A stretch of DNA of 64,000 bases, taken from contig NC_092541.1 of assembly GCF_037038585.1 (NCBI RefSeq), positions 6,372,945 through 6,436,944 of the forward strand, given 5' to 3'. Shown in pieces: positions 20,975 through 31,710 of this stretch. The DNA is from Patagioenas fasciata. Its lineage: Eukaryota; Chordata; Aves; Columbiformes; Columbidae. The position numbers were made by a program, and so were the translations under genes. Numbering within the stretch: the first letter of the stretch is position 1; every line of letters begins with the position of its first letter. A model generated the notes under the pieces. It worked only from the letters and a program-made list of their open reading frames with translations. It had not been told where the DNA came from and did not search any database.

Positions 20975-21037
20975 TGACTTCAACATACGCCCAGAAAGTT
21001 GCCTTTGGGAGTGGGACACAATTGGTGGTGAAACCTG
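20975..21037 (+). CDS. TRAJ: TRAJ segment J43 (FGSGT)
   Basis: Read as YAQKVAFGSGTQLVVKP. Nonamer TGTTTTTTT 20947-20955, heptamer CACTGTG 20968-20974, donor GTGAGT at 21038. Best-preserved member of the J17 family. Confidence 0.9.
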
Positions 21038-21801
21038 GTGAGTAAAAACCCAGCCTGAAGGTGCAAGGATAGGGAAGTCACATCCCCTACTCTGATAAAT
21101 CCTGCTGGGCTGTGCTGGCAACTGATTTGTAGAGGAATAGAGATTGAGTGTGTATGGGTGTGTGTAGGGGAGAGATATAGCAGACAGAACCAAGAAAGAC
21201 ATTTTGAGGTTGCACACTGTGTGCCAGAGGGTCCAGTAGAAGACTTTTGCTTTCCAAGCTGATCTAGGTCTGGAACAGCAGCTGTAATCAGAAATCTGAG
21301 GCTCTAAAGTCAACTAGAAGAAGACTGTTTCAATGTGTGAGGCTCTTTTTGCTCTACATTCTCTGGTAGCAGTAGAGACCTTGATTCAACAAGGCCATGA
21401 ATTCACACCTTCCCCTTACTCCTGCCAGCTCCTGCTCTCTGTCTTTGTCATTAACAGACTGGGATCCTGAATCCTCTTGCTCAGGCACAGACATTTTGTG
21501 ACACGGTCATCCATACTTGTGAGAATTAACGTGGGCTGGTGGTGGTTCTGTCTAGCACAGCCCTGGGGGATGGTCCTTTCCTCTGCTGAAGAAAGGCTGA
21601 ATTAATACTGCTCTTGATTGCACCACAATTGTAGATGTCATCCTTCCTGCAGATGAGATTCCAAAAGATTTCTTATCAAGGCTACAGTTGTTCCTGGCTT
21701 CAAATGCCTCGTGTGGATGGGAAGGAGTTGATCTCCTGGAGATCAGTTGTAGAGTAACTGGCATGAGACTTGAGGTTTTTGCTGGGCTGTGGAGGACTGT
21801 G

Positions 21802-21861
21802 TGAATGGAGGGAACTACAAACTGGAGCTGGGGACAGGGACACGCCTGGTAGTGAAGCCCA
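21802..21861 (+). CDS. TRAJ: TRAJ segment J44 (LGTGT)
   Basis: Read as GNYKLELGTGTRLVVKP. Nonamer GGTTTTTGC 21774-21782, heptamer GACTGTG 21795-21801, donor GTGAGT at 21862. Only J of the shortened start of unit 3. Confidence 0.86.
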
Positions 21862-22443
21862 GTGAGTAAAACTGCTGACCAGCTTGGGGGTATTTTTTGT
21901 GCTTTTTTATCCCATCCTCCCTTTCCAACTCTTTGAGCATTTATCTTTATCTGATCAGATCAGGCTTGTCCCCTGGATGTGAATCGACTCTCCAGCACTG
22001 GGCCCTTCTTTCTCAACCTGATTTCCTTTTCTGCTGCAAGTGGATTTAATCTTCCTGTGACAGAAACGTGCACCGTTTGCTGGTCACTGACCCGTCATCT
22101 CACAGCAGCACTAGAAATCCACAGACATCCAGAGCTGATGAATTTCAAACATGGGTTCCCTGTACATAAACAGCATTTTCAGATGCATGGTCCCCTTGAT
22201 TCTAGGAAAGCATTACCATAGGTGTGAGCTGTCAGTCCTGGGTCTTAAAAATTAAGAAATATTAAGGAAAACACTTCTCTGAGAAGTGCAAGTGAGCTGG
22301 GAAATAGATTTTCCATTTTCCAGGCAATGACATTGGATCCAAACCTGTTGTGTCAGGGAGATTTGCTGTGGTCTGAATGCAGGTGCTTTATGTCTGAAAT
22401 CATGCATGAGGCTGACATTTTTGTAAGGAAATGTGTCAGAGTG

Positions 22444-22500
22444 TGAATACTGGAACCAAAGTCACTTTTGGAAAGGGAACAGTGCTTTCAGTGATACCAG
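22444..22500 (+). CDS. TRAJ: TRAJ segment J45 (FGKGT)
   Basis: Read as NTGTKVTFGKGTVLSVIP. Nonamer CATTTTTGT 22416-22424, heptamer CAGAGTG 22437-22443, donor GTAAGC at 22501. J06 family. Confidence 0.88.
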
Positions 22501-22927
22501 GTAAGCAACAACTTGCCCTGGAGACTGGAATCACCTCATTTCTGTCTTGCTCTGGGTTATTTGAAGGGAAACAATTTTGGGAATCTCAAGATTGGGAGAC
22601 CTGTGATGCTCCTGCTATCCCCTGGTTGGCTTTCCCTCATGTGTGTGCTGCCTGTTACAGCATCAGAGCTTCTTTACATGTCTGTTTGCATTCCTCCCTT
22701 CACCCTGAGCACAAAGGGATGTGTGTGCCACTGAGAACTAATGCTCCAGAGAACCTGGGAGACCTGATCCCATCCATACCCATGTTGTTCCAATGGTCCT
22801 GTGTCACTGTGTTCCACAGGAGGAGGAGGAGGTGTGAGAGCCTTGGCATGGCTGGGAAAAAGCCTGCGGAGAGGTGCTGCTTCTGGAATGGCTTGCTGAG
22901 CATTTTATTATGGAAGGAAATGTAGTG

Positions 22928-22992
22928 GGATTATGGTACCAGGTACGACAAGCTGACCTTTGGCTCAGGGACCAGACTGTCCATTCAGTCCT
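22928..22992 (+). CDS. TRAJ: TRAJ segment J46 (copy of J28)
   Basis: Read as TRYDKLTFGSGTRLSIQS. Nonamer GCATTTTAT 22900-22908, heptamer TGTAGTG 22921-22927, donor GTGAGT at 22993. Confidence 0.82.
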
Positions 22993-23254
22993 GTGAGTGT
23001 GCAGCTTTCCTGTGTGTCCTTTGTCAAAAGTCCTCGAGTCTCCACTGGATTGTCTTGCAAACATCTTTGTTGTATCCAGGTCACCTTCCATGGTGGAAGG
23101 TGAACACAGGCACTATTTCATCTAAGGCAGATGATGAAAAGGAGTCTCTGAGATGGTGAACCGTGAGTGACAGTCGGCACTGTCTTGTCATAGTGTGTGT
23201 GACCAGCTTTACTAAGTGACGAGGAAGGTTATTGTTAAGAGAGGAAATGCTGTG

Positions 23255-23320
23255 TGACCACAGGAGCTGGTGTGTATAAAACTGTCTTTGGCTCTGGAAC
23301 AAGACTCACTGTTAAGCCAT
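23255..23320 (+). CDS. TRAJ: TRAJ segment J47 (copy of J29)
   Basis: Read as GVYKTVFGSGTRLTVKP. Nonamer GGTTATTGT 23227-23235, heptamer TGCTGTG 23248-23254, donor GTAAGT at 23321. Confidence 0.88.
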
Positions 23321-23576
23321 GTAAGTCCAACACTGTTCCTATGCTTTCTATTTTCTTTGAGGCCTTTCTTTGGGTGGTTGAGAGCAGCAATGTGGCTGGG
23401 TGTTTCATCATTTCTATTTGGTCATATGTAGTGATGGACTTTCCTTTAAGCGAATGTGCCCACTTCGTCCAAAATGAGCCCTATTGCTCTCAGTTTGGCT
23501 AGGATGGTCCAAGTGGCCACACTCCCATACCAAAAGGGCTGTGGGAAGACTGTTCAACACCACTGTGTCCTGGTGG

Positions 23577-23604
23577 GGTTTCTGTTGCAGTGAGAAGCAC
23601 TGTC
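23577..23604 (+). promoter_or_regulatory. Orphan 12-RSS without a J
   Basis: GGTTTCTGT at 23577-23585, 12 bases, then CACTGTC at 23598-23604. The layout is that of a J signal but no FGxG core follows. The last heptamer base breaks the critical CAC (read from the other strand), so cutting would be poor. Confidence 0.4.
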
Positions 23605-23716
23605 ACTCTGCTGCTGCTGCTCCTCCAAGCCTGGACATGAATGGGCAAAACCTTGAGGAGAGGTGCTGCTTCTGAAATGGCTTGCTGGGCTTTTGGTTAG
23701 AGATGGAAATACTGCA

Positions 23717-23781
23717 TGATATTGACTCAAGCTTCAGCAAGTTGTCCTTTGGCTCAGGGACCAGACTGCCTGTCCAGCCCA
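23717..23781 (+). pseudogene. TRAJ: TRAJ pseudo-J48 (FGSGT, no GT donor)
   Basis: Reads SSFSKLSFGSGTRLPVQP. Nonamer GCTTTTGGT 23689-23697, heptamer TACTGCA 23710-23716. After the J stands GGCAAG: no GT, and a GC donor one base on would shift the frame. Confidence 0.6.
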
Positions 23782-24668
23782 GGCAAGGTGCAGCTTTTCT
23801 GTCTATCTTCTGTCAGTAATCCTTTAGTGTTCATGGGAATCCCCTGTAGATGAACTTGTTGAGTTCCAAGCACTATAACAGAGGAAGGAGAAAAGAACTG
23901 CTGGTTCAGGATAGTCTTGTGTCTAGAACTGATTCCATGTGGCTACCTCTGCAGTTTAGAGAAACATACTATTGACATGGTGGTCCAGGATGCTCATGGT
24001 CCATCCAACCAGCAGGGATACAGTTGTGATTTAGGACAGCCAGAGACCTTGGCCAAATTACACTCACTACCTGTTTATGGCTGTGGAAGGCTGTAGGGGA
24101 TATGTAAACGGGGATTCAGTTCTGTTCCTGACCTTGAGACTTGAGGTAATTTGGCCAAGGCCCAGTTCATGCTCGCTGCAAATGTTTTCCAATAGCCATG
24201 TCAAGTATGTAGATTGTAGATTGCCTGGCCAATTAAGTGGGTTAATGCCTGTGTGTTGTAATCTCACCCAACAATTGTGTCCTAAGGCTGTGCTCCAGCA
24301 GCATCATGGGACAAGCACACAGGAGCAGAAGTGTAAATGAGCTCTCAGGGAAAGCTTAAGTTATTACTAAAATTAAAATGGGTGAGAAGAATGTGCTTCT
24401 ACTCTTTTGGACAACAGTGCAAGACTAAGGCACTTTGGTACTTTGGTGTCCTGAAAAGTCCCCATGCCAGTGAATGTCTGGTATTCCCCAAGCAGCCTAG
24501 AGAAAATCATCCCTGAGTTTTTAGCTTCCACGGCTCTTTGTGTCACAATTCCCAAGGCAAATGGCACCTCCTGTCCAAGGGGCTCATCCCTCTCCTCAGA
24601 AGAGGAGACCAGATGGGCTGAGAGAACAGACTGAGACTCGGGTTCTTGTTAGGGTGTGTAGCATTGTG

Positions 24669-24728
24669 TGAACACCAACACAAGAAAACCACAGTTTGGG
24701 CCAGGGACGAAGCTTCATGTTCTGCCAG
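24669..24728 (+). CDS. TRAJ: TRAJ segment J49 (FGPGT)
   Basis: Read as NTRKPQFGPGTKLHVLP. Nonamer GGTTCTTGT 24641-24649, heptamer CATTGTG 24662-24668, donor GTATGT at 24729. First half of a two-J module, J07 family. Confidence 0.89.
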
Positions 24729-24951
24729 GTATGTTTTCTTCTCCTGCTTCTGCAATTTATGCTGTCTCCTCTTGCTGCATTCCCACTTTTAGCCAGTTCG
24801 AGTCCAAAAAAAGAAGTCAGAGCTGCAGCTGGAAGGCATGGAAAGAGGATTTGTTTTTTGCTGGTCTCGGCATGGCTGGGCAAAGGCTTAGGGAGAGGTG
24901 CTGCTTCTGCAGTGGTTTGATGGGCTTTTTCTTATGGAAGGAAATGCTGTG

Positions 24952-25016
24952 TGGTTATGGCAGCAGCTTCAACAAAGTGACCTTTGGCTCAGGGACCAGA
25001 CTGTCCATCCAGCTCA
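24952..25016 (+). CDS. TRAJ: TRAJ segment J50 (FGSGT)
   Basis: Read as GSSFNKVTFGSGTRLSIQL. Nonamer GCTTTTTCT 24924-24932, heptamer TGCTGTG 24945-24951, donor GTGAGT at 25017. Confidence 0.87.
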
Positions 25017-25333
25017 GTGAGTTTGCAGCTTTCCTGTTTTTCCTCTCTCATAAACCTTAGACAGTCTACCAGAGTGTCCTGTAGATGTGTTTGTTGTTTC
25101 CACGTTATGTTACAGATGGGAAAGAGAACATAGGTGCTTTACCTAGATAATCTTCTGCAGGGATCTACCTTCCAGGTGGTAAACGTCTGCAACGTACCAG
25201 CTTCCAATCCAGAGTGAGCATCCCACTTGACCAGGGTCTAGGTTCAGAGGCTGCCAGTATAGCCCAAATGGTGGAGGTATCACCAGCTGGGACCCAAATC
25301 TCTAGGCTTCATGTAAAGTGTTCTGCTGTTGAG

Positions 25334-25387
25334 ACAACAGCCTCAAGTTCACTTTTGGTTCAGGGACCAAACTAATCATCTGGCCAA
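25334..25387 (+). CDS. TRAJ: TRAJ segment J51 (FGSGT, GC at donor)
   Basis: Read as SLKFTFGSGTKLIIWP. J09 family. Nonamer site GCTTCATGT 25306-25314 is poor, heptamer site TGTTGAG 25327-25333, and the donor is GCGGGT at 25388. Confidence 0.5.
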
Positions 25388-25925
25388 GCGGGTTATTGCC
25401 TGCATGTGGCAATCTTGACTGACAAGTATGTCCTAGTGCTGTGCTCTGACTTGGCAAGAAAAGGAATTGGTTAGTAATATGCATAGTACTGGTTTAAATG
25501 GTGCAGTACTTTTTGCATTGTGAAAAAAACCCACCTGTACACGGAAATCTGGACTAATAGGAAGGGGGACTTCATCCATTACTCTGCCCCTAGACCGGGT
25601 TCATGTTCTTGTTCCCAGCCCTTTTTACTCTTCCAGCACAATAAGGCTTTGGCACAGGGGTCATAATCCGTTCCCTCCTAACTAAGGGGTAATTTCTACC
25701 ATCCCGGGTACCTGAAGGGACTGTAACAAAATCTAGTTATTCCCATGCCTTTGAATGCAAAAAATAATATGTTGCAAATAGAGCTAGAGAGGTCTGTGGA
25801 AATCTGTATGGGTACTTAGAGCTTCTCTCAGACACAGATCCATGACTGAATGTACCCAAGCCCTCCAGCAGCCACTGAGGTGTTTGAATGCAGAGGCCCA
25901 TTTTGCAAAGCTCTGTCACACGGTG

Positions 25926-25988
25926 CCGGTGCTGCAGGATGGGGAAAACTCACATGGGGAAGTGGAACGAAACTGCTCGTTGCCCCAG
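25926..25988 (+). CDS. TRAJ: TRAJ segment J52 (WGSGT)
   Basis: Read as GWGKLTWGSGTKLLVAP. Nonamer CCATTTTGC 25898-25906, heptamer CACGGTG 25919-25925, donor GTGAGC at 25989. J10 family. Confidence 0.86.
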
Positions 25989-26490
25989 GTGAGCTGTTTC
26001 TTCTGTGGGTCAAGACTGATTCAATAGAGATGGCACTGTACTCTAACTGCAAAAATAACAGTGTAGTGGCTCTGTGGAGCATTTCAGATGGTTTTAGCAT
26101 TCCCTGGAGATGAGCATTAGCTTTGCTTTTTAACCAATGTGCGCTAAAAATGCATTCAGTGTGGGGAAAAGAAGCAAGTGAAAATTGAAGAGGAGTGAAA
26201 TACAAGAACTCCACATGTAAAAAAAATCTAATGGTTATTCACTAGTGATGTAGGATTAGATTGGTCAAGGAGGGACATGGAAATGGAATTGCCTTGTGGC
26301 TTTTCCTTGTGGAGTTAGTGAGACTGTAGTACAGGAAGGATGAAGAGTAAGCAATGGACATGGAGGTCAGACATAACACATTGCATGAGAGTAGTGGAGA
26401 AATGGAAGGATTCCCTTGAGGACGAGTATTCAGGTTGATGGGGGTGCATAGGAGCGTATGAAGGTTTTTGTAATGACAAACAATCGGATG

Positions 26491-26548
26491 CCTATGAATA
26501 TCTACCAACTGAGGCTTGGACATGGAACTAGGCTGGTGGTAAAGCCAA
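26491..26548 (+). CDS. TRAJ: TRAJ segment J53 (LGHGT)
   Basis: Read as NIYQLRLGHGTRLVVKP. Nonamer GGTTTTTGT 26463-26471, heptamer TCGGATG 26484-26490, donor GTAAGA at 26549. J11 family. Confidence 0.7.
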
Positions 26549-26900
26549 GTAAGATTTCTGAGTTGTGGGACACAGCGTAGTTCAGGGGAAAAATTCAATC
26601 CACCCAGAGCCAAGGCAAATGTTTGCAAGGAGCATAGCAAATGTAGTTCAGAAGCAGGATGTTGCAGAAAATGGAATTAACAGTGATCCCTTGTTTGCTG
26701 TAATATTTGCTCCATATTGTAGAATGGGAGAGATGGTCTGCAGGTTAATGATGAAAAGTACACAACCTGTAGAGCTTTCCTCTGGAAGAACCTTCATCTG
26801 TGGCAACTTCTGTAGGTTCATGCCAATTATTTTTCCCCTGTGAGCAGTTTCACACTTGCAACATTGTCTAACCAGCCTTTGTGTGGGGTTTTCCTTCCAG

Positions 26901-26952
26901 AAGTTTAATAAACTCATATTTGGAGGAAGAACTAACTTTCTTCTTTCTCCAG
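26901..26952 (+). CDS. TRAJ: TRAJ-like segment J54 (FGGRT)
   Basis: Read as KFNKLIFGGRTNFLLSP; GTGCAT follows at 26953, a weak donor. No RSS. J12 family. Confidence 0.45.
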
Positions 26953-27641
26953 GTGCATGAACTTTGCAAGTTAGGTAAATGCCTACCTACAAGTTAAGTA
27001 GGCTCAGGTTTGAAAAATATTCACAGAAAAATTTGTAGTTTATTTTTTCACATTGTTGGGAGTAGAATAATGAATAAGATAATTTGTCTGTAACTATAAA
27101 CAAGGCGAGATTTCCTGATAACTCCTTGGATTTGGAGATACACAGTGTAACAAAACTGAAGGAAATTTTAAATATCAATTATTCATCCTTTGAAAATTGT
27201 GAGTATGTACTCATACTCAAGAAGCTCACCTGAGCATTTGAATAAGAAAACCCAAATATAATTTTTCACTATTTCAGTAAATAAATATCAAGTAAATTTT
27301 CAGAGAGAGTCATAGATTCTTCGGGAGATTTGTGAGTTTCAAATAGGAAAAATAGCTGGGAAGATTAAAATGCTATTAGAAGTTGGCCTAAAGAATTTTT
27401 TTCCCACATGAGAAGAGAGTGTAAGGAACTGTAAATACTGCACCTGTGGCTATGATGTTATCTGTCTCAGAAATTAAATCTCATTTTCTTTCTGGGATGG
27501 AGGAGAACTACATTGCAGTCTGGGCTGTGTAGGAAGAATAACAGAGAGATGTCATTGGTGTACGGATTTTGCTCACTAACTAATGAATTTACTAGGATCT
27601 CATTCTCCATTTGGATTACAAGCTCTTCAGAGAGAGGGGTC

Positions 27642-27688
27642 TCTTATGGGTTGAATTTTAGGAAGGATTCTGGGCTTGGCAGGAACCA
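27642..27688 (+). pseudogene. TRAJ relic (copy of 5314)
   Basis: Same decayed stretch as at 5314, here LNFRKDSGLGRN, with donor GTGAGT at 27689. Confidence 0.28.
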
Positions 27689-28082
27689 GTGAGTGAGGTT
27701 TTGATGCATTGTGCCCCAATCTCCATTTCTGTGTGAATGCATTTTTCCAGTTATGTATCACTTGGTTTACAGAGCTTCCAGCATGCTAAACCCTCCTATA
27801 TCATACAAAAGGAGCTAGTTGTGCACATTCACAGCATGCATTTGGATACCTCTGGCTAAATTATCAGGGTTTGGCTCCAACTGATATCTGTTTGCAATTT
27901 GTTTTTGGGGGGTTTTTGGTAGGGTTTTGTTTGTTGTTGTTCTTTTTTAATTTACTGTCTCAGAGGCAGACTGCAGGAAATGCATGGCCTGAATTCAGTT
28001 TCTGATATTGGATGTTTCTGCATTATATTTTTCAGCCCTTCTCACAATAATATTGCTATTTAGTGCAACTCAGGTTGCATGA

Positions 28083-28129
28083 TACAGGTTCACATTTCAT
28101 AGTAACAATCCCCTCAGATTGGAACCCCA
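28083..28129 (+). pseudogene. TRAJ relic (copy of 5762)
   Basis: Reads FTFHSNNPLRLEP; no donor and no RSS. Confidence 0.33.
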
Positions 28130-28415
28130 GGAAGTATTAATGAATACAATGTGAAGTGCAGTGAAGTAGGATGGACTAAGGCACTTTGGCACTGTGTCCT
28201 GAAAATTCTCCATGCCAGTGAATGACTGGCATTCCCCAAGCAGTGTGAGAAAATCATCCCTGAGTTTTTATCTTCCACTGCTCTCTATGTCACAGTTCCC
28301 AAGGCAAATGGCATCTCCTGTCCAAGGGGCTCATCCCTCTCCTCAGAAGAGGAGACCAGATGGGCTGAGAGAACAGGCTGAGACTCGGGTTCTTGTTAGG
28401 GTGTGTAGCATTGTG

Positions 28416-28475
28416 TGAACAACTATGCAGGAAAACTGCAGTTTGGGCCAGGGACGAAGCTTCATGTTCTGCCAG
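28416..28475 (+). CDS. TRAJ: TRAJ segment J55 (FGPGT)
   Basis: Read as NYAGKLQFGPGTKLHVLP. Nonamer GGTTCTTGT 28388-28396, heptamer CATTGTG 28409-28415, donor GTATGT at 28476. Confidence 0.9.
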
Positions 28476-28698
28476 GTATGTTTTCTTCTCCTGCATCTCC
28501 AATTTATGCTGTCTCCTCTTGCTGCATTCCCACTTTTGGCCAGTTTAAGACCAAAAAGAGAAGTCAGAGGTGCAGCTGGAAGGGATGGAGGGAGAATTTG
28601 TTTTTTGCTGGTCTCGGCATGGCTGGGCAAAAGCTTGGGGAGAGGTGCTGGTTCTGCAGTGGCTTGATGGGCTTTTTGTTACGGAAGGAAGTGCTGTG

Positions 28699-28763
28699 TG
28701 AATATAGTAACAGCTATGAGAAGCTCACCTTCGGCTCAGGGACCAGACTGTCCGTCCACCCCA
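28699..28763 (+). CDS. TRAJ: TRAJ segment J56 (FGSGT)
   Basis: Read as SNSYEKLTFGSGTRLSVHP. Nonamer GCTTTTTGT 28671-28679, heptamer TGCTGTG 28692-28698, donor GTGAGT at 28764. Partner of J55. Confidence 0.9.
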
Positions 28764-29073
28764 GTGAGTGTGCAGCTTGCCATTGGTCTTCTGTCTGTCT
28801 GTCTTACAAAAGGACGGCTTTTATATTCATCCTTTTGTTTTACCTTTTCACATCTGAAATGCATTCTCTCCTTTCACAGGCTCTGGGAATGCCTTCAGTG
28901 CAGTCTTTAACGAGGTTGTGGTTGGATGGAGCAAACCTCAACTTGAGGTCTGCATGATTTTGGGGAAAGTGTCCCTTCTGTCTTGCTGGAAAGGTCCTTG
29001 TCCATCACTCTGACAGCTTCCTTTCTATGGGAGATGAGAGGAGAACATTTGTGCAATGGCTTTTGTTACAGTG

Positions 29074-29127
29074 TCAATGGGAACAGTTACACCTTTGGAG
29101 CTGGGACAAAGCTAAGTGTGAAGCCTT
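29074..29127 (+). CDS. TRAJ: TRAJ segment J57 (FGAGT)
   Basis: Read as NGNSYTFGAGTKLSVKP. Nonamer CATTTGTGC 29046-29054, heptamer TACAGTG 29067-29073, donor GTGAGT at 29128. J15 family. Confidence 0.86.
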
Positions 29128-29285
29128 GTGAGTGCTGTCTAAGCTACTTTTTAGCCCTGCAGGGCAATGCAGAAATGTGCAAGGCAGGAATGTCAGAGGG
29201 TACATTTTGGGAAGCCTTCCTGTGACCACGCACAGCCCTGTGCCCTTTCTCTGAGAATGGAAAAGCTGTGAGCTGCTGTGGGTGG

Positions 29286-29345
29286 AGGGGGGACAGGGCA
29301 GAAGGTTTGTCTTTGGGAAGGGGAAAAAGCTCTTTACAAAGACAT
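29286..29345 (+). pseudogene. TRAJ relic (FGKGK core)
   Basis: Third copy of the relic at 7051, reading RRFVFGKGKKLFTKT, without a GT donor. Confidence 0.4.
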
Positions 29346-29643
29346 GGAAGTGCTGTGAAATGGAGAGAAATGCCTTGGTCTCATCAGAAGGGTCTGAGCA
29401 GCACTGGCTGCTCTGAATGGGACTCAAAGGAAGAGCTGCAACCCTTGTTGGAGCAAGAGCAGCTGTGTGTTAGCTCAGTGTGTGTGTAAGGATGCTGTCA
29501 CAGCTCAGGAATTAGTGATTTCCATTGCCTTTCACCCTTTTTTCCACACACAGCTGGAAAAGACAAGTGTCAGACTGTTTTGCAGGTGACTGTGGTTCCT
29601 TTCTGCTAGCTGTGGGGTTGTTGTAGGGCTGTCCATGGCTGTG

Positions 29644-29711
29644 TCAGTTTGCTGGGGCAGGTTTTCATAAGTTCAACTTCGGGCATGGAAATAAACTTTC
29701 TGTGACACTCA
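29644..29711 (+). CDS. TRAJ: TRAJ segment J58 (FGHGN)
   Basis: Read as FHKFNFGHGNKLSVTL. Nonamer GGTTGTTGT 29616-29624, heptamer GGCTGTG 29637-29643. The donor has decayed to GTATCT at 29712 through loss of four bases seen in J16 (7411). Confidence 0.68.
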
Positions 29712-29854
29712 GTATCTCTGTGTTAATTGGCTGTTAGTGTGCCCCAAAGGAGCATCTTAGTTTCCCTCCTTGGTCTCTGTGCGACATCTTGGCCCGTTTT
29801 CTGGAGTACAAGTTGTGTGCTTTTTTTTTTTTTTTTAGTGGATGTGTCCCTCTG

Positions 29855-29917
29855 TGACTTCAGCATCCACCTGAAAATTTGCCTTTGGGAGTGGGACACA
29901 ACTGATGGTGGAACCCT
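29855..29917 (+). pseudogene. TRAJ: TRAJ pseudo-J59 (stop before core, poly-T nonamer)
   Basis: FGSGTQLMVEP core with GTAGGT donor at 29918, but a TGA replaces the Trp codon of J17 five codons before the Phe. The nonamer site 29827-29835 lies inside a pure T run and the heptamer site is CCCTCTG 29848-29854. Confidence 0.7.
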
Positions 29918-30308
29918 GTAGGTAGAAAACCAACCTGAAGGAGTATGGTTAGGAAAGTCACATTGCTTACACCTGTTAGAAAGTGTTCTGCAGAGGGGTG
30001 GAGTGTGTGTTTGCACATACACACGTGTCTGGAGATACGGCAGCCAGAACAAAGACTTTTTTGAAGGTGTATAGCGTGTGGAGGAGATTCCAGGAGAAGA
30101 TCTCTGCTTTGAGGGCTGATCTTTTAGGGCCGAGTGAGGAGCTGTGGTCATGATCCTGCATGTTTGCTCTATGTGGAACAAGGATGCACTCAGGGCTCAT
30201 CTTGACTAAAGCTGAAATGGATGACCAGCTGAAGCTGTTGTAAAAGAAGAGCCCAGGCACAAGGCACAGCTTTAGGAGGAATAAGGCAGAGCAGGGGAGA
30301 CGTTACCA

Positions 30309-31610
30309 GGGGATGATCCTGGCAACTACAGGCCTCTCAGCCTCACTACTGTTCCTGGCAAAATCAAGGTGGAGATGGTTCTGGTAGTTACTGAAAAACA
30401 TCTGAATGTCAATGCAATCATTGGTCCCAGCCAGCACAGGTTCAAGAAGGGAACATCTTGCCTGTCCAACCTAATTTCATTCCACAAGAAGGTTACCCAC
30501 CTAGTAGACCAAGGGAAGCCTGTCAATGTGATCTTTTTGGATTTCAGTAAAGCTTTTGATAGTGTCTCTCACAGTCTCCTCCTGGACAAGATGGCCAGCA
30601 CTCAGCTGGGTAAACACACAGTGCAGTGGATGAGCAATTGGCTGACAGGCTGGCCTCAAAGGGTCCTAGCAAACGGGGTTATGTTGGGCTGGCAACCAGT
30701 CACTAGTGGCTTCTACAGGGATCCATCTTAGGGGCAGCACTCTTAAATGTTTACTGATGACACAAAACTGGGGGAAGTTGTCGACACTCTCAAGAGCAGA
30801 AAGGCCCTGCAGAGAGATCTGGACAAATTGGAGAACTAGGCAATCACCAACCACATGAAGTTCAACAAGGGCAAGTGCCAGATTTTGCACCAGGGACATG
30901 GCAACCCCAGCTGTATATACAGACTGGGGGATGAGATGCTGGAGTGCAGCTCTGCAGAGAGGGACCTGGGGGTTCTGGTCAATGGGAAGTTGAACACGAG
31001 ACAACAGTGTCCCTGGCAGCCAAGAGGGACCCATGTCCTTGTGCATCCAGCACAGCACGGCCAGCCGGGCAGGGAGGGGATTGTCTCGCTCTGCTCTGCA
31101 CTAATGTGGCCTTACCTGGAGCACTGTGGGCGAGTCTGGGCACCAGAGGATAAAAACGTTATCAAGCTACTAGAGGTTCTCCAGAAGAGGCTACAAAGTT
31201 CGTGAACGGTTTGGAGAGGAAGGTGGCTAAAGGCTCTTGGTTTGTTCAGTCTGGAGAAGAGGAGGCCTCATCGCTGTTTACAGCTTCCTCACAAAGGGGA
31301 AGGAAGGGTAGGCACTGAATTCTTCTCTTTAGTGACAAATGACAGGACCTAAGAGAATGGCAGGAAGATGTGCTAGGGGAGGGTCAGGTGGGATGTTAGG
31401 AAAAGGTTCTTCACCCAGAGGTTCTGGACACTGGAACAGGCTCCCCAGGGAAGTGTCACGACCCCAACCTGACAGTGTTCAAGAAGAGACTGCACAACAT
31501 CCACAGACACATGGTGTGAACTGTGGGGTTGTCAGTACGCAGGGACAGGAGTTGGACTTGATGATCCTTATGGGTCTCTTACCACTCAGGGCATTCTATG
31601 ATGACTATGG
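30309..31610 (+). mobile_element. CR1 LINE fragment inserted in unit 4
   Basis: 5'-truncated CR1 retroposon. 30369-30731 reads in frame as part of the reverse transcriptase, with the FLDFSKAFD motif. The catalytic FADD site appears as FTDD near 30752 in another frame after an internal deletion, so the copy is dead. It ends with the CR1 ATTCTATGAT tail. Flanks GTTACC (30303) and GTGACC (31611) may be an imperfect target duplication. Confidence 0.9.
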
Positions 31611-31650
31611 TGTGACCTACTGGGTTTTTGTTGTGAAGGCAAACACTGTG

Positions 31651-31710
31651 TGACTACTTATGGCAACCGAGTCACCTTTGGAGGTGGAACTCAGCTAAGG
31701 ATAAATCCCA
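31651..31710 (+). CDS. TRAJ: TRAJ segment J60 (FGGGT, just downstream of a CR1)
   Basis: Read as YGNRVTFGGGTQLRINP. Nonamer GGTTTTTGT 31623-31631, heptamer CACTGTG 31644-31650, donor GTAAGT at 31711. A CR1 copy ends about a dozen bases before the nonamer and left the RSS intact. J01 family. Confidence 0.92.

Larger units (their letters stand above)
7927..21300 (+). repeat. J-array unit 2, the fullest copy
   Basis: Holds J18-J43. It has two stretches absent from other units: 9958-12047 (J23-J26) and 19325-20950 (J41, J42). The inter-J spacers over 300 bp (for example 10138-10873, 13496-14259, 20291-20967) hold no further gene that I can support. Confidence 0.8.
21300..30180 (+). repeat. J-array unit 3
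   Basis: Holds J44-J59. Its start is shortened: only one J02-family segment precedes the J06-family segment. A deletion near 24227 removed the equivalent of J31. Spacers such as 26953-27641 match units 1 and 2 and show no other gene. Confidence 0.8.
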
